Part shown: positions 32,583 to 41,464 of the stretch, piece after piece
Position numbering within the stretch: the stretch's first letter is position 1
Layout: each line of letters begins with the position of its first letter
NCBI RefSeq assembly: GCF_037992945.1
Contig: NZ_CP150304.1
Location: 3,785,501 to 3,849,500 of the forward strand
Reading direction: 5' to 3'
Length of the DNA: 64,000 bases
From: Peribacillus sp. FSL E2-0218
GTDB lineage: Bacteria > Bacillota > Bacilli > Bacillales > DSM-1321
Made by a program: the position numbers and the translations under genes
The notes under the pieces: model-generated
The model's input: only the letters and a program-made list of their open reading frames with translations
Databases searched by the model: none
What the model was told of the DNA's origin: nothing

Positions 32583-33785
32583 TTAGTTCATTAGGTATTC
32601 AGCTTGACCGAAGCTTTCGAACTTTTCGGCAAAATAACCTGACGATAGGCTGGAAATATGAACGCCAGGTTTCTCGGTTGTATGAAGGAATCTTCCTCCC
32701 CCCAGGTAGATGCCAACGTGAGTTACACCCCGCCTGGCGCCAGTATCCCTAAAAAACACTAAATCGCCTGCTTTTGGGTTTTCGATCTTCGGCAGCAAGG
32801 AGAAGTATTCCTCCGCCGAACCACGCTTTACCGAAAGGCCCTGCTCCTTCATCACCCAGTAGATGAATCCGCTGCAGTCCATTCCGAGCGTGGGATCATC
32901 TTCCCCAAAAGCATAGGTAAAGCCGCGAAATGTGTAAGCGTACTTAATGACAGCCTCAGCCTTATCATAAGCAGCCTCTTGATTAACGTAAAAAGGAAAC
33001 AAAGGACTGCTGTATATTTGAAGATACTGCCCTTGTATCAGCCCAGCAGCTGGAAGGGCATTTCGGTTTTTGATCGCATTCATGGAAATGCCGTATTTTT
33101 CCGCTATCCCTTTTAGTGTTTCCCCGCTTTGGACGATGTGCTCACCTTTTGGGGTATACGTTTTATAGGCCATCTTATATTTTCCAAAGTAGTTCTCCGT
33201 ACTCGATCTCACCTGGACCGTTTCTGCCCCATATCCGGAATGGACAAATTGGTTCTTGCCGAGGTAGATTCCGGCAGTCACGACCTTCGAACTTGCTTTT
33301 TCAAGAAAGAAGATAAGATCTCCTGCTTTCGGAGCCGCTGTATCCATTCCCTGCTTATAAAAACCGTCAACTGTCAAACGGTCGATGGAAATGTTCTGCC
33401 TGGAAAGAACCCAATGAATCAGCCCGCTGGAGTCAAAGCCGTTTGCAGGCGTCTCTTCTCCGGCCATTTTTTTAAACCCAACAAATGTTTTCGCATAGTC
33501 GGCAATCCTTTTTCCCCTCTCCGACCACTGATAGGCGGCAGGAATGGATGCCGTTTGAATGATCTTTACCTTCTGGCCAGCGTATAGCTTGTTATCGGGC
33601 AATCCATTCGCATTCATTAACTGCGCCGGGGATATATGATAGGTCCTTGCAATCGATTCTACCGTTTCATTAGCAGCCACCGTATGAACACGATCTGCCG
33701 CCTCCGCCATAAATCCCGGGAAAAAAATTGAACTGATGATGAACACCACAATCCATGCTCTGCTGCTTAATTTTGCCTTAAACAT
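32583..33785 (-). CDS. Secreted LysM/NlpC-P60 hydrolase with one degenerate NlpC/P60 domain
   Basis: After a signal peptide (about 1-30, ending AEAA), this 400-residue protein has two modules, each a LysM repeat followed by an NlpC/P60 domain: LysM 32-77, NlpC/P60 91-205, LysM 214-258, NlpC/P60 275-395. In the second module the catalytic Cys304 (GMDCSGF) and His356 (VTHVGIYLGG) are present. In the first the equivalents are Ser119 (GFDSSGL) and Thr170 (VVTAGIYLGK), so that domain should be inactive. It probably cleaves gamma-linked bonds in peptidoglycan or poly-gamma-glutamate. It is convergent with the PghP-like gene. Confidence 0.88.
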   Translation of the reverse strand: MFKAKLSSRAWIVVFIISSIFFPGFMAEAADRVHTVAANETVESIARTYHISPAQLMNANGLPDNKLYAGQKVKIIQTASIPAAYQWSERGKRIADYAKTFVGFKKMAGEETPANGFDSSGLIHWVLSRQNISIDRLTVDGFYKQGMDTAAPKAGDLIFFLEKASSKVVTAGIYLGKNQFVHSGYGAETVQVRSSTENYFGKYKMAYKTYTPKGEHIVQSGETLKGIAEKYGISMNAIKNRNALPAAGLIQGQYLQIYSSPLFPFYVNQEAAYDKAEAVIKYAYTFRGFTYAFGEDDPTLGMDCSGFIYWVMKEQGLSVKRGSAEEYFSLLPKIENPKAGDLVFFRDTGARRGVTHVGIYLGGGRFLHTTEKPGVHISSLSSGYFAEKFESFGQAEYLMN

Positions 33786-34009
33786 TTCAGCCCTTCCTTC
33801 TTGATCAGAATATCCAATAAAAATGTCACTGGAGTAAAACTAATTACCTATTAAAATCGAATTGACATCCTATAATACTCACTAATATACCTAATATCGG
33901 TAAAACGAATGAATCTTTTAGCCTATCAATCATTTAAATTAATAAACCAACGCTCCTTTCGGCTATCACATAAGGAAAACGGATGGGATGTTCAGTGACG
34001 CGCTAGAAT

Positions 34010-34037
34010 TAAAAAGGGAAAGCTAGATAGCTTTCCC
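34010..34037 (-). terminator. Terminator of the CotB-like gene
   Basis: Ten-bp arms GGGAAAGCTA/TAGCTTTCCC followed by T on the minus strand. The stretch 33786-34009 holds nothing else I recognise. Confidence 0.75.
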
Positions 34038-34051
34038 CTCACTCCATGAAT

Positions 34052-34717
34052 CTATGGCATGTACACACTTTTAATATGCGCAAGCTTCAAAAACACTTGA
34101 TCGCCGCTTGCTGTCGTTAACTCGACAAAGTTATTCGCAGCCGTTTTCAGCACCCCGATCTTCATGGGGTCTTCCCCTCCATCAAGGACCAAAAGTTTTC
34201 CTGCATTTTTCTTTAATTGCTCTTCCAAGGAGCGCACCATTGGCACGGCTGATGGATTGACGGGAAAGCATTCTTTACTGAGCGAGTAGGGGATGGCACT
34301 TTGATTATTGGGGGAAAGGTATTTCAGGTGATGCAGTGAAATATACATCGTTTTGTATACTGGCGAGTAGAACGCAAAGTAATCATTGAAAACATTGGTG
34401 ATATAACCGTGCAGCGGAATGTGGCCTGCAACGTGGATTTCTGAAAACACACCTTTGGCATTCATTAACGTTTTTCGATAGGAAATCGATCCCATGTCCT
34501 CCATCATCGGAGATTCCAGCGGATATTCAATCTCGTTATCTATTTCTTTACTGAGATTCAATTGATGGATTTGCAGCATCGGAAAATACAGAAACTGCTT
34601 TCCGTTGTACAGCACGAGAATATCCATGCCCAGATCCGTTAATATTCCTTTGTACGTTTTTTTTCCCGAGAGTTGGACATCGATTTGCTTACCCAGTAAT
34701 GCACCCGCATCACTCAT
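34052..34717 (-). CDS. CotB-like protein with three DUF2642-type repeats
   Basis: The 221-residue protein contains three copies of a 50-60 residue unit: about 7-54 (GKQIDVQLSGKKTYKGIL to LQIHQL), 88-136 (GVFSEIHVAGHIPLHGYI to LHHLKYL) and 172-219 (GKLLVLDGGEDPMKIGVL to LAHIKSV). Each ends in a His-Ile/Leu-Lys motif like the repeats of the Bacillus spore coat protein CotB, but the Ser/Lys-rich CotB tail is absent. A spore-surface role is inference. The gene follows a transporter on the same strand after 24 bases. Confidence 0.65.
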   Translation of the reverse strand: MSDAGALLGKQIDVQLSGKKTYKGILTDLGMDILVLYNGKQFLYFPMLQIHQLNLSKEIDNEIEYPLESPMMEDMGSISYRKTLMNAKGVFSEIHVAGHIPLHGYITNVFNDYFAFYSPVYKTMYISLHHLKYLSPNNQSAIPYSLSKECFPVNPSAVPMVRSLEEQLKKNAGKLLVLDGGEDPMKIGVLKTAANNFVELTTASGDQVFLKLAHIKSVYMP

Positions 34718-34741
34718 TACTATCTCCTCCTAGAAGGTTAT

Positions 34742-36097
34742 TTAGCTGAATATCATTTGGACCCAAAAATATAACAATAGCAGTGTCACCGCTGTAGTCA
34801 GCGGTATGACTACCAGGGATACGCTTAAATAATCTTTCCACGTTATTTTCACTTTATTTTGCTTCAGGATATACATCCAGATAAGAGAGGCAAGAGTACC
34901 GATGGGCAACAACAACGAGCCTATGTCACTGCCGATTATATTGGCCAGATAGATGGTTTTTAAGGTAATTGGATCAAGTCCCATCTCCGTTAAGGTAATG
35001 GTGCCTATCATTAATGCCGGGTGATTGTTGAATATGTTTGATAGCAGCGATACTAACCCGCCCATGACAAAACTGGCACTCAATAAGCCTTGGTTCACGA
35101 TCGGTTCACAAATTTTTATGAGTATGGCCGTAAGCCCTACATTATGGAGTCCGTATATGATGACATACATGGAGAACGCGAATATCAGGATGTGCCATGG
35201 GGTTTTCTTCAAGATATCGGCTGGATGTGTGCGTAGATGATACCATCTCCAGATCAGCAAAGATAACGAGCCGAGCACGGCAACCCATTCAATGGGAATG
35301 GAAAAATAAGAGGCGACGAAGAGTAAACAGCGCACAACAAACACATAGAGCAATACTTTTAGCATGAATATCGTACGCTGCCGTTTTGTTTCCACCGTCA
35401 TGCCCCCCTTTAAGGGATGGAAATTTTTCGTAAAGAAACTTTCTTCAATGTCATATGAAAGCTCAGGTAATTTCTTGGGCAATTTTTTCTTGACCACCAA
35501 GAACATCAAGCATGACATGAAAAGCAGCCCCAGGGTTGCAGGTACAAACATCATGGCTGTATGCATATAAAGCGTCATATGCACAATTTGCAAAGCGATT
35601 AAATTCACAATGTTACTTACACCTATCGGGGCACTGGAAGCGGTTGCAACCAATGCTCCACTCAATAGATAGGGAACCGCTTCGTGCGGCTTCAGCCTGA
35701 GATTTTTCAGAAGCAAGATCAAGATGGGCGTCGTGATCAGGATGCTGCCATCATTATTGAATAACAAAGTCATTAAAAAGCACAATAATTGAATGTACCA
35801 ATATAGACGATATCCAGATCCTCTGGCAAGGATGGCGAGCCTTGCCGCCGCCCAGTGAAAAAAACCGAAACTCTCAAGGATGACCGCCATCACGATCGTT
35901 GCCATGATCGTGATCGATGCCCCCCCAATTTTGCTGATGATATCCAAAATATCTCCATGGGACACTGTGCCGGATAGCAAAATGATCGCTGCACCAATCG
36001 AAGCTGGCCAAGCTTCATTTATTCCTCCCGGCCTCCATAATATAACGATCATTGTCATGACAAACACAAAAATAGCCATTCCAATTTCGAAATGCAT
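34742..36097 (-). CDS. ArsB/NhaD-superfamily ion transporter
   Basis: The 451-residue protein has 11-12 hydrophobic segments and ArsB/NhaD features: an internal repeat with LLFNNDGSILITTPILILL in the first half and SNIFNNHPALMIGTITL in the second. ILSGALVATASSAPIGVSNIVNLIAL and NIIGSDIGSLLLPIGTLAS are also typical. It probably exports an oxyanion such as arsenite or exchanges cations. I start at the ATG at 36097 (GGGGAG upstream). The frame continues open to 36295 from a TTG without a ribosome binding site, and that extension looks unlike a membrane protein. No arsR gene is nearby, so the substrate is uncertain. Confidence 0.82.
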   Translation of the reverse strand: MHFEIGMAIFVFVMTMIVILWRPGGINEAWPASIGAAIILLSGTVSHGDILDIISKIGGASITIMATIVMAVILESFGFFHWAAARLAILARGSGYRLYWYIQLLCFLMTLLFNNDGSILITTPILILLLKNLRLKPHEAVPYLLSGALVATASSAPIGVSNIVNLIALQIVHMTLYMHTAMMFVPATLGLLFMSCLMFLVVKKKLPKKLPELSYDIEESFFTKNFHPLKGGMTVETKRQRTIFMLKVLLYVFVVRCLLFVASYFSIPIEWVAVLGSLSLLIWRWYHLRTHPADILKKTPWHILIFAFSMYVIIYGLHNVGLTAILIKICEPIVNQGLLSASFVMGGLVSLLSNIFNNHPALMIGTITLTEMGLDPITLKTIYLANIIGSDIGSLLLPIGTLASLIWMYILKQNKVKITWKDYLSVSLVVIPLTTAVTLLLLYFWVQMIFS

Positions 36098-36344
36098 GCT
36101 GTTCTCCCCTTTGGGCCTTGAGCCTTTGGACCCTACTTGTCCGATTCCTATATGTATATTCCCCTTACCTGAAAAGGCACCGGTTGCTTGACCAGACTCG
36201 TAAAATTGTACCTTTGTACTTCCAGTGGAAATGTCCGCCAAAGAGAGATGACCCCTGCGATCATCACAAGAGAGTCCACCGTATGCGCATGCCAAAAGGG
36301 GGAAACCCGATTGAGCGGTCTCCCCTTTTGCCTTATCCGTGACT

Positions 36345-38426
36345 CTACTTGTTTATCTGGAACTCCCCAAGCGTGGTTTCCAAATCATTTATTAATTGTG
36401 TGAGCTGCTCCGTATATTGGGCAAGTTCAATGGATGAAGCAGCTTGTTCCTCCATAGATGAGGCAATTTCTTCTGATGAAGCCGTTGTTTGCTGGGAAAC
36501 AGCGGTGATTTCTTCAATCACTTGAACGACCGTTTCTTTTTGCTGATTGATGCTTTCGATCGATCTTGTTTCTTCTTGAATGGAATTGGAAATCCTCCCG
36601 ACCGAGTCCTCCAGCTCTTTCATGGCCTCACTTACTGTAATCACGGCATTCTTTTGATCCTTGCTGATTTGGTTCGTTTCATTGGTCGTTTTCAAAAGTT
36701 CCTCCGTGTCAGAAAGAATGCTCTGGATGATATCCTGAATGTTTTTGGTAGCCTCTTTCGAATCATCCGCCAAGCTTCGCACTTCATTGGCCACGACCGC
36801 AAATCCTTTGCCAGATTCACCGGCGCGTGCCGCCTCTATCGATGCATTCAAGGATAACAAATTGGTTTGCTCCGATATTTTCGAAATGGCATTCGTAACA
36901 TCGGAAATGGTTTTCGATTTCTCCACAAGCCTTAAGCTCATGTCGGTGACTGCCGTAAACGCCAGCTCCAATTTTTGATAAGAAGTTTCCAGGCTGCCAA
37001 CCTGTTGTTTCCCTGATTCGATTTTTTCTGATGCGAGCTCCAATACGGATTGGGTCTCCCTGGATTGTTTGGACAATCCATCGATTTCATCACTTAATAC
37101 CTGGATGGTGCCCGCTCCATGCTCGACTTGCTCAGATTGATTGGATGCACCCGATGCAATCTCGTCTATCGCGCGTGAAACATCCGTAATCGCCGAGCTA
37201 TTCTCTGCAGCTATTTGGCTTAGTCCTGCATTGGCATTCGTCACCGATTCGGCATTGCCGTTCACCTTGGCAACCAATCCCCTTAATTTCGCGAGCATCG
37301 AGTTATAGCTTTTGCTCAAATCCCCGATCTCATCATTCGAGGTAAAGGCAAATTCGGTTACTAAATCACCATTCGCCGTCTTTTCGATTACCTTCTTGAA
37401 GTCGGCCATGATCTTCGTTAACTTTCCTGCTAAATAAAGGGCACATAAAGTCCCGAATAACAATCCTAATACTATCGATATCAAGACGATGTTTTTCATA
37501 TCATCCAACTTGGATTGGAGGATCTTATCCGGAGTAAACCCCAATACTTTCCAGTTTACTCCTGGTACTTCACTCACTTCACCAGTAAACTCCTCATCTC
37601 CCAGGGTCAAAGGTTGATTGGCTGTCGTTTCTCCATTATACATGTCCGCCACCCACTTGAATTCCGAATCGAAGCGGTCGGTGTCCGAAACGAAATCCTC
37701 AACGCCCTCTTCCATCCCGCTTTTTTCAGGATTCATATTCTTACCGTCCATGTCCTTCATGAAGGAGCTTACGATAAACCCTTGCGAGTCCAAGATGATC
37801 AGACTGCTAGTGGAATCTTTTTCGATATTGGACCTCATTTTCCCGATGGTCGAGAGGTCAATATCATAACCAAGGGCCCCGACCATTTTTCCGTCCACTA
37901 AAACCGGTGTGACAACGGAAGTCATGATCGTTCCTGAAGTCGTATCCTTATACACATCCATCCATTTCGTTTCCGGCCTTTCCGTCAGCTGCGTATAAGT
38001 TTTGGTCTCCCGCGCATCCTGATTGAACTCCATTACGGGTGAAGCGTTCAGGGAACCATCCTTCCCATCCATATAATAAACCGAAATCAAATCCTCATTA
38101 TTTGTCTGGAATGCTTCTACAGTCTTGCGGATATCCTTGATCGAATCACCGCTTCTAACTTGATTGGAGATTAATTGAGATAATTGCTCTAGCGAATTTT
38201 CATAGGTAGCCATGCTCAGATTGATTTGTGTCGCAGCATTTTGTGCCGAACTTTTGTTGAGGGATATACTATCTTCTTTAAAAATGGACGTTACCTTTAC
38301 CCCCATAATCGAAACGGCTACGACTATCGCAAGAAAAACGGATAAACAAATGAATAGTAACCACTTTACCCGGATTGATATCCTTCTCTTTACTTTTTCC
38401 TTCTTGCCACCCCGTGAACTTCCCAT
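36345..38426 (-). CDS. Methyl-accepting chemotaxis protein (dCache sensor)
   Basis: The 693-residue chemoreceptor has TM1 (about 21-42), a large double-Cache sensor (about 45-315, with WMDVYKDTTSGTIMTSVVTPV and MVGALGYDIDLSTI), TM2 (about 320-340), HAMP, and a signalling domain with SEQTNLLSLNASIEAARAGESGKGFAVVANEVRSLADDS. dCache receptors of this TlpA/McpA type bind amino acids or other small molecules directly. The ATG at 38426 is nine bases after AGGAGG. The frame opens earlier at 38471. The following 38427-38813 holds nothing I can identify. Confidence 0.92.
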   Translation of the reverse strand: MGSSRGGKKEKVKRRISIRVKWLLFICLSVFLAIVVAVSIMGVKVTSIFKEDSISLNKSSAQNAATQINLSMATYENSLEQLSQLISNQVRSGDSIKDIRKTVEAFQTNNEDLISVYYMDGKDGSLNASPVMEFNQDARETKTYTQLTERPETKWMDVYKDTTSGTIMTSVVTPVLVDGKMVGALGYDIDLSTIGKMRSNIEKDSTSSLIILDSQGFIVSSFMKDMDGKNMNPEKSGMEEGVEDFVSDTDRFDSEFKWVADMYNGETTANQPLTLGDEEFTGEVSEVPGVNWKVLGFTPDKILQSKLDDMKNIVLISIVLGLLFGTLCALYLAGKLTKIMADFKKVIEKTANGDLVTEFAFTSNDEIGDLSKSYNSMLAKLRGLVAKVNGNAESVTNANAGLSQIAAENSSAITDVSRAIDEIASGASNQSEQVEHGAGTIQVLSDEIDGLSKQSRETQSVLELASEKIESGKQQVGSLETSYQKLELAFTAVTDMSLRLVEKSKTISDVTNAISKISEQTNLLSLNASIEAARAGESGKGFAVVANEVRSLADDSKEATKNIQDIIQSILSDTEELLKTTNETNQISKDQKNAVITVSEAMKELEDSVGRISNSIQEETRSIESINQQKETVVQVIEEITAVSQQTTASSEEIASSMEEQAASSIELAQYTEQLTQLINDLETTLGEFQINK

Positions 38427-38813
38427 TAACATTTTCCTCCTAATTCTTTCACGTGAAAACACAGATGCCATCTATGCACAAAATGGTTCATACCTTATTC
38501 TCCATGACTTACTTTATTTTTCCACATAAACATACTATATACCTATTTTAAGATTGTCAATTACCAATTTTGTTGAATCCGATGGGTCCAAAGGTGCGAG
38601 TCGCATTAAAAATACCATTTAGACCGTGTAAATTAACAGAAAACATGCATTTCTCGCCCAATCACCCTTTTTTCCAAGGTTTTTTCGAGTCAATCAATTT
38701 TCCATAAATTACATGATTTTCATGACCATCATCATTCCAATCTGTGAGTCAGCCTTGCTCCATGTACGAAGAAACGGATTAAACCCGCGACTTTTCCGCC
38801 TCGTTCCATATAC

Positions 38814-38842
38814 AAAAAAAACACAGGCCAGCTGCCTGTGTT
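38814..38842 (-). terminator. Terminator of the SRPBCC gene
   Basis: ACACAGGC pairs with GCCTGTGT and a T run follows on the minus strand. Confidence 0.8.
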
Positions 38843-38873
38843 TCGTACCCATCTTTATGTATTTCCATGACTT

Positions 38874-39359
38874 CTATCCGTCGATCCGTTTGACGGCGAT
38901 GATATATTCCTCATGCCACTTTTCCCATGCATCCATCGGAAAGTCAATCGCACGCCCATCCAATACTTCCCCTAGCATGTCGAGACACACATGCCAGCCT
39001 GCCAAATCCTTTGATGTATGATCACTGAGCGTACTGATGGATTCCGTCAAAATCAGTGCGCATCCATCCTTTTCAGGAGATGACTCGAAACGAACCCAGC
39101 CATCGCCCCATTCAAACTCTAAAACGGCACGTTCCCGAAAATCCCTTATCTTCATATCAAAGGATTTCCCTGACCCATCATTGAAATGGAATTGAATGTT
39201 TCCGTCTTTTCGAAGGTCCTTTATTTCCAGATTGCTCATCCATTTCTCCAGCTTATCATTTTCCGTTAAAGCATCCCATACCTTTTCCACTGAATGTTTG
39301 AACCGGCGATCGAATCTAGCGATAATCCCGTTCCCTTCTTTTTCGATGACAGCTTGCAT
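38874..39359 (-). CDS. SRPBCC (AHSA1-like) domain protein
   Basis: This 161-residue AHSA1-type protein has RFKHSVEKVWDALTENDKLEKWM, a central strand region (FDMKIRDFRERAVLEFEWGDGWVRFE), and a long C-terminal helix beginning at DLAGWHVCLDMLGEVLDG. It should form a hydrophobic ligand cavity. It differs clearly from the protein at 19142-19582, so this is not a recent duplicate. No partner can be inferred from the neighbours. Confidence 0.82.
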   Translation of the reverse strand: MQAVIEKEGNGIIARFDRRFKHSVEKVWDALTENDKLEKWMSNLEIKDLRKDGNIQFHFNDGSGKSFDMKIRDFRERAVLEFEWGDGWVRFESSPEKDGCALILTESISTLSDHTSKDLAGWHVCLDMLGEVLDGRAIDFPMDAWEKWHEEYIIAVKRIDG

Positions 39360-39616
39360 CTAGATCACCCCAATCAATTTTTATCATATTCCGATACATT
39401 ATCAAGGGAATATACACATTATTGGAAGAATCCCCTCCCATGTATACAGGATAAATACAGTCTTTTCCATGAGTGAACGTCCTATGCCACTTCGTTTATA
39501 ACCAGTCCCGATCGTTCATGTTGCCGTTTTGCTTTAAACATCCATGCAACTGTACGCGCCCGCCTACCTCACCCTGTAATTTTAGTTTCACAACCTCCAG
39601 CAGGGATATTACCCAT

Positions 39617-40132
39617 TCACCACCCCTGGCGTTTTGATAAAGAAGTGATATGAGCAAGATGATGGCGGCCATGCCACGCATACATGCCGATGTTCTCCCC
39701 GACCTTCACCTCTCCTGATTCAGGATGAAGGAATGTCCGGTTCAGATCTTCGGCGGAAAGGCCCGATAACAGCTTGTGCAAGCGGCCATGAACCGCCTCT
39801 AATAGAGTCAGCGATATATCAACCGGCATTTCATAGTCAGGCAACTCTGCCCAGCGTCCCTGTTCATAAGGTTTGATGACTGGATTTTCTTCTGTAAGAG
39901 CAAGCTTAAAACGGACATACGCATTCATATGACTATCTGCAACATGGTGCACGACTTGACGCACCGTCCACCCGCCCGGACGATAAGCCGTATCAAGCTG
40001 TTCATCATCCATGTTGCCTACAGCCTCCTTAAGCAGTCCAGGCAAAGCCCCAATCTCTCTGATCCAGCCATCGGCCATACTTGCGATTTCCCCCTCAAAT
40101 CGAAATGTCCCAACCGGGTACTTCAACTCCAT
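39617..40132 (-). CDS. YfiT-type DinB-superfamily metal-dependent thiol transferase/hydrolase
   Basis: This 171-residue four-helix protein of the DinB superfamily has the metal ligands in VVHHVADSH (about 61-69) and WHGRHHLAHI (about 153-162), giving the three-His pattern of B. subtilis YfiT. It starts MELKYPVGTFRFEG, also as in YfiT. Relatives bind Ni2+ or Zn2+, and several are bacillithiol S-transferases that detoxify electrophiles. The reaction is inferred from the family only. Confidence 0.85.
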   Translation of the reverse strand: MELKYPVGTFRFEGEIASMADGWIREIGALPGLLKEAVGNMDDEQLDTAYRPGGWTVRQVVHHVADSHMNAYVRFKLALTEENPVIKPYEQGRWAELPDYEMPVDISLTLLEAVHGRLHKLLSGLSAEDLNRTFLHPESGEVKVGENIGMYAWHGRHHLAHITSLSKRQGW

Positions 40133-40363
40133 CTACATCGCTCCCTTTATGTTCATCAACCTATCTTATTACATTCTTTATCGCTCATGATAAATCCTCT
40201 GTAATCGATGCATTTAGGCTTGCTCCTTCAAAGATTTCTCAGCAGGAATATTAATCCAAATCATTAAAGGTATACTATTTCCACTTTTAGCAACCATAAA
40301 CAAATATATGATCGCGGTTATTTAAACACTTTACTCAACAATGGAAATGGGGATCAGAGCATT

Positions 40364-41464
40364 TTGAAGAAAATTAGTTCGATACAAGTTCTTAGTATTT
40401 TCTTTTTATCTATTGGCCTGCTTAATCATGTCATCTTGATCCCCTTCCTTCTTTCTGCCGGCGGAAGGGATGCTTGGTTTTTTGCCGCTCTTACTATCGG
40501 GTTGATCCCGATTTGGGTCTATCTCTTATCAAGGATAATTAAAAATATGAATAATGAAACTCTGGCGGCTTGGCTTGAAAATAAATTCGGCAAACCGATT
40601 AAAAATATCGTTTTATTTTTCATCATGATTTATCTGATAAGCCTGGTATTGGCCACCACGAAGGAAACGATGGATTGGATCACGACAAGCTTCCTTTTTG
40701 AAACCCCTAGTTTGGCCATCATCCTTCCGTTTGCCCTGCTATGCATATTCATGGCCCACTCTGGCTTGCGTTCCATTGCCATCAGTTCTTCAGTATTATT
40801 GCCGATTGTCGTAATTCTTGGCCTGTTCGTTGCGACGGGAAATATTCCGAAAAAAGATTATAGCCACCTTCTTCCCCTTTTTGAAAATGGGTATTTTCAC
40901 GGCACTAGAGCCTTTCTTTACTCATCGTACGGCTTTGCTGAACTGATTTTACTTGCTTTTTTCCAGGAAAAACTTACCGATACACTTAGCCGCAAGGGAT
41001 TGGCCCTTTTATGCCTTGGCATGTTGTTCCTGCTTCTTGGCCCGCTGACTGCAGCTATTGCGGAATTCGGACCGATCTTAGCCGAAGCGATGAGATACCC
41101 CGCCTATGAACAGTGGCGCTTGCTGACAATTGGGAAATATATCGAACATACCGATTTCTTTTCCATTTATCAATGGCTTGCCGGTGCTTATATCCGTGTT
41201 TCTTTGGCGTTGTTCCTTATAACGGAGACCTTTAAAGGAAAATCGAACAATATGAAGCTCGGAATCCTTTTCGCCATCGGCTTTCTCATGGTGATCATCT
41301 CCATCGTGCCCTTCAGTAATTTCAAGTTCCTGCATATCAGTCAAAACTATTATTACCCTGGCACCTTTTATTTCCTTTTACTTTTGACCGCCTTTTTGTT
41401 TATCGGCACATTCATCCATTCGAAGGAGGGGAAAAAGCATGAGAATGAAACGATCCAAAAATGA
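40364..41464 (+). CDS. Spore germination protein, GerAB/GerKB-type permease (operon 1)
   Basis: This 366-residue, ten-helix protein of the amino acid/polyamine permease-like spore germination family is the germinant-binding B subunit of a GerA-type receptor in the inner spore membrane. It starts at a TTG with GGGGATC upstream. It is the first gene of an operon with the order B-A-C and overlaps the A gene by 26 bases. Upstream at 40271-40277 is TATACTA, close to a SigG -10 (CATACTA), but no -35 at the right spacing was found. Confidence 0.9.
   Translation: MKKISSIQVLSIFFLSIGLLNHVILIPFLLSAGGRDAWFFAALTIGLIPIWVYLLSRIIKNMNNETLAAWLENKFGKPIKNIVLFFIMIYLISLVLATTKETMDWITTSFLFETPSLAIILPFALLCIFMAHSGLRSIAISSSVLLPIVVILGLFVATGNIPKKDYSHLLPLFENGYFHGTRAFLYSSYGFAELILLAFFQEKLTDTLSRKGLALLCLGMLFLLLGPLTAAIAEFGPILAEAMRYPAYEQWRLLTIGKYIEHTDFFSIYQWLAGAYIRVSLALFLITETFKGKSNNMKLGILFAIGFLMVIISIVPFSNFKFLHISQNYYYPGTFYFLLLLTAFLFIGTFIHSKEGKKHENETIQK

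Noticed and set aside
36098..36295. 66-residue N-terminal extension of the ArsB/NhaD transporter
   Set aside because: The TTG start lacks a ribosome binding site and the sequence is hydrophilic, while the ATG at 36097 has GGGGAG upstream.
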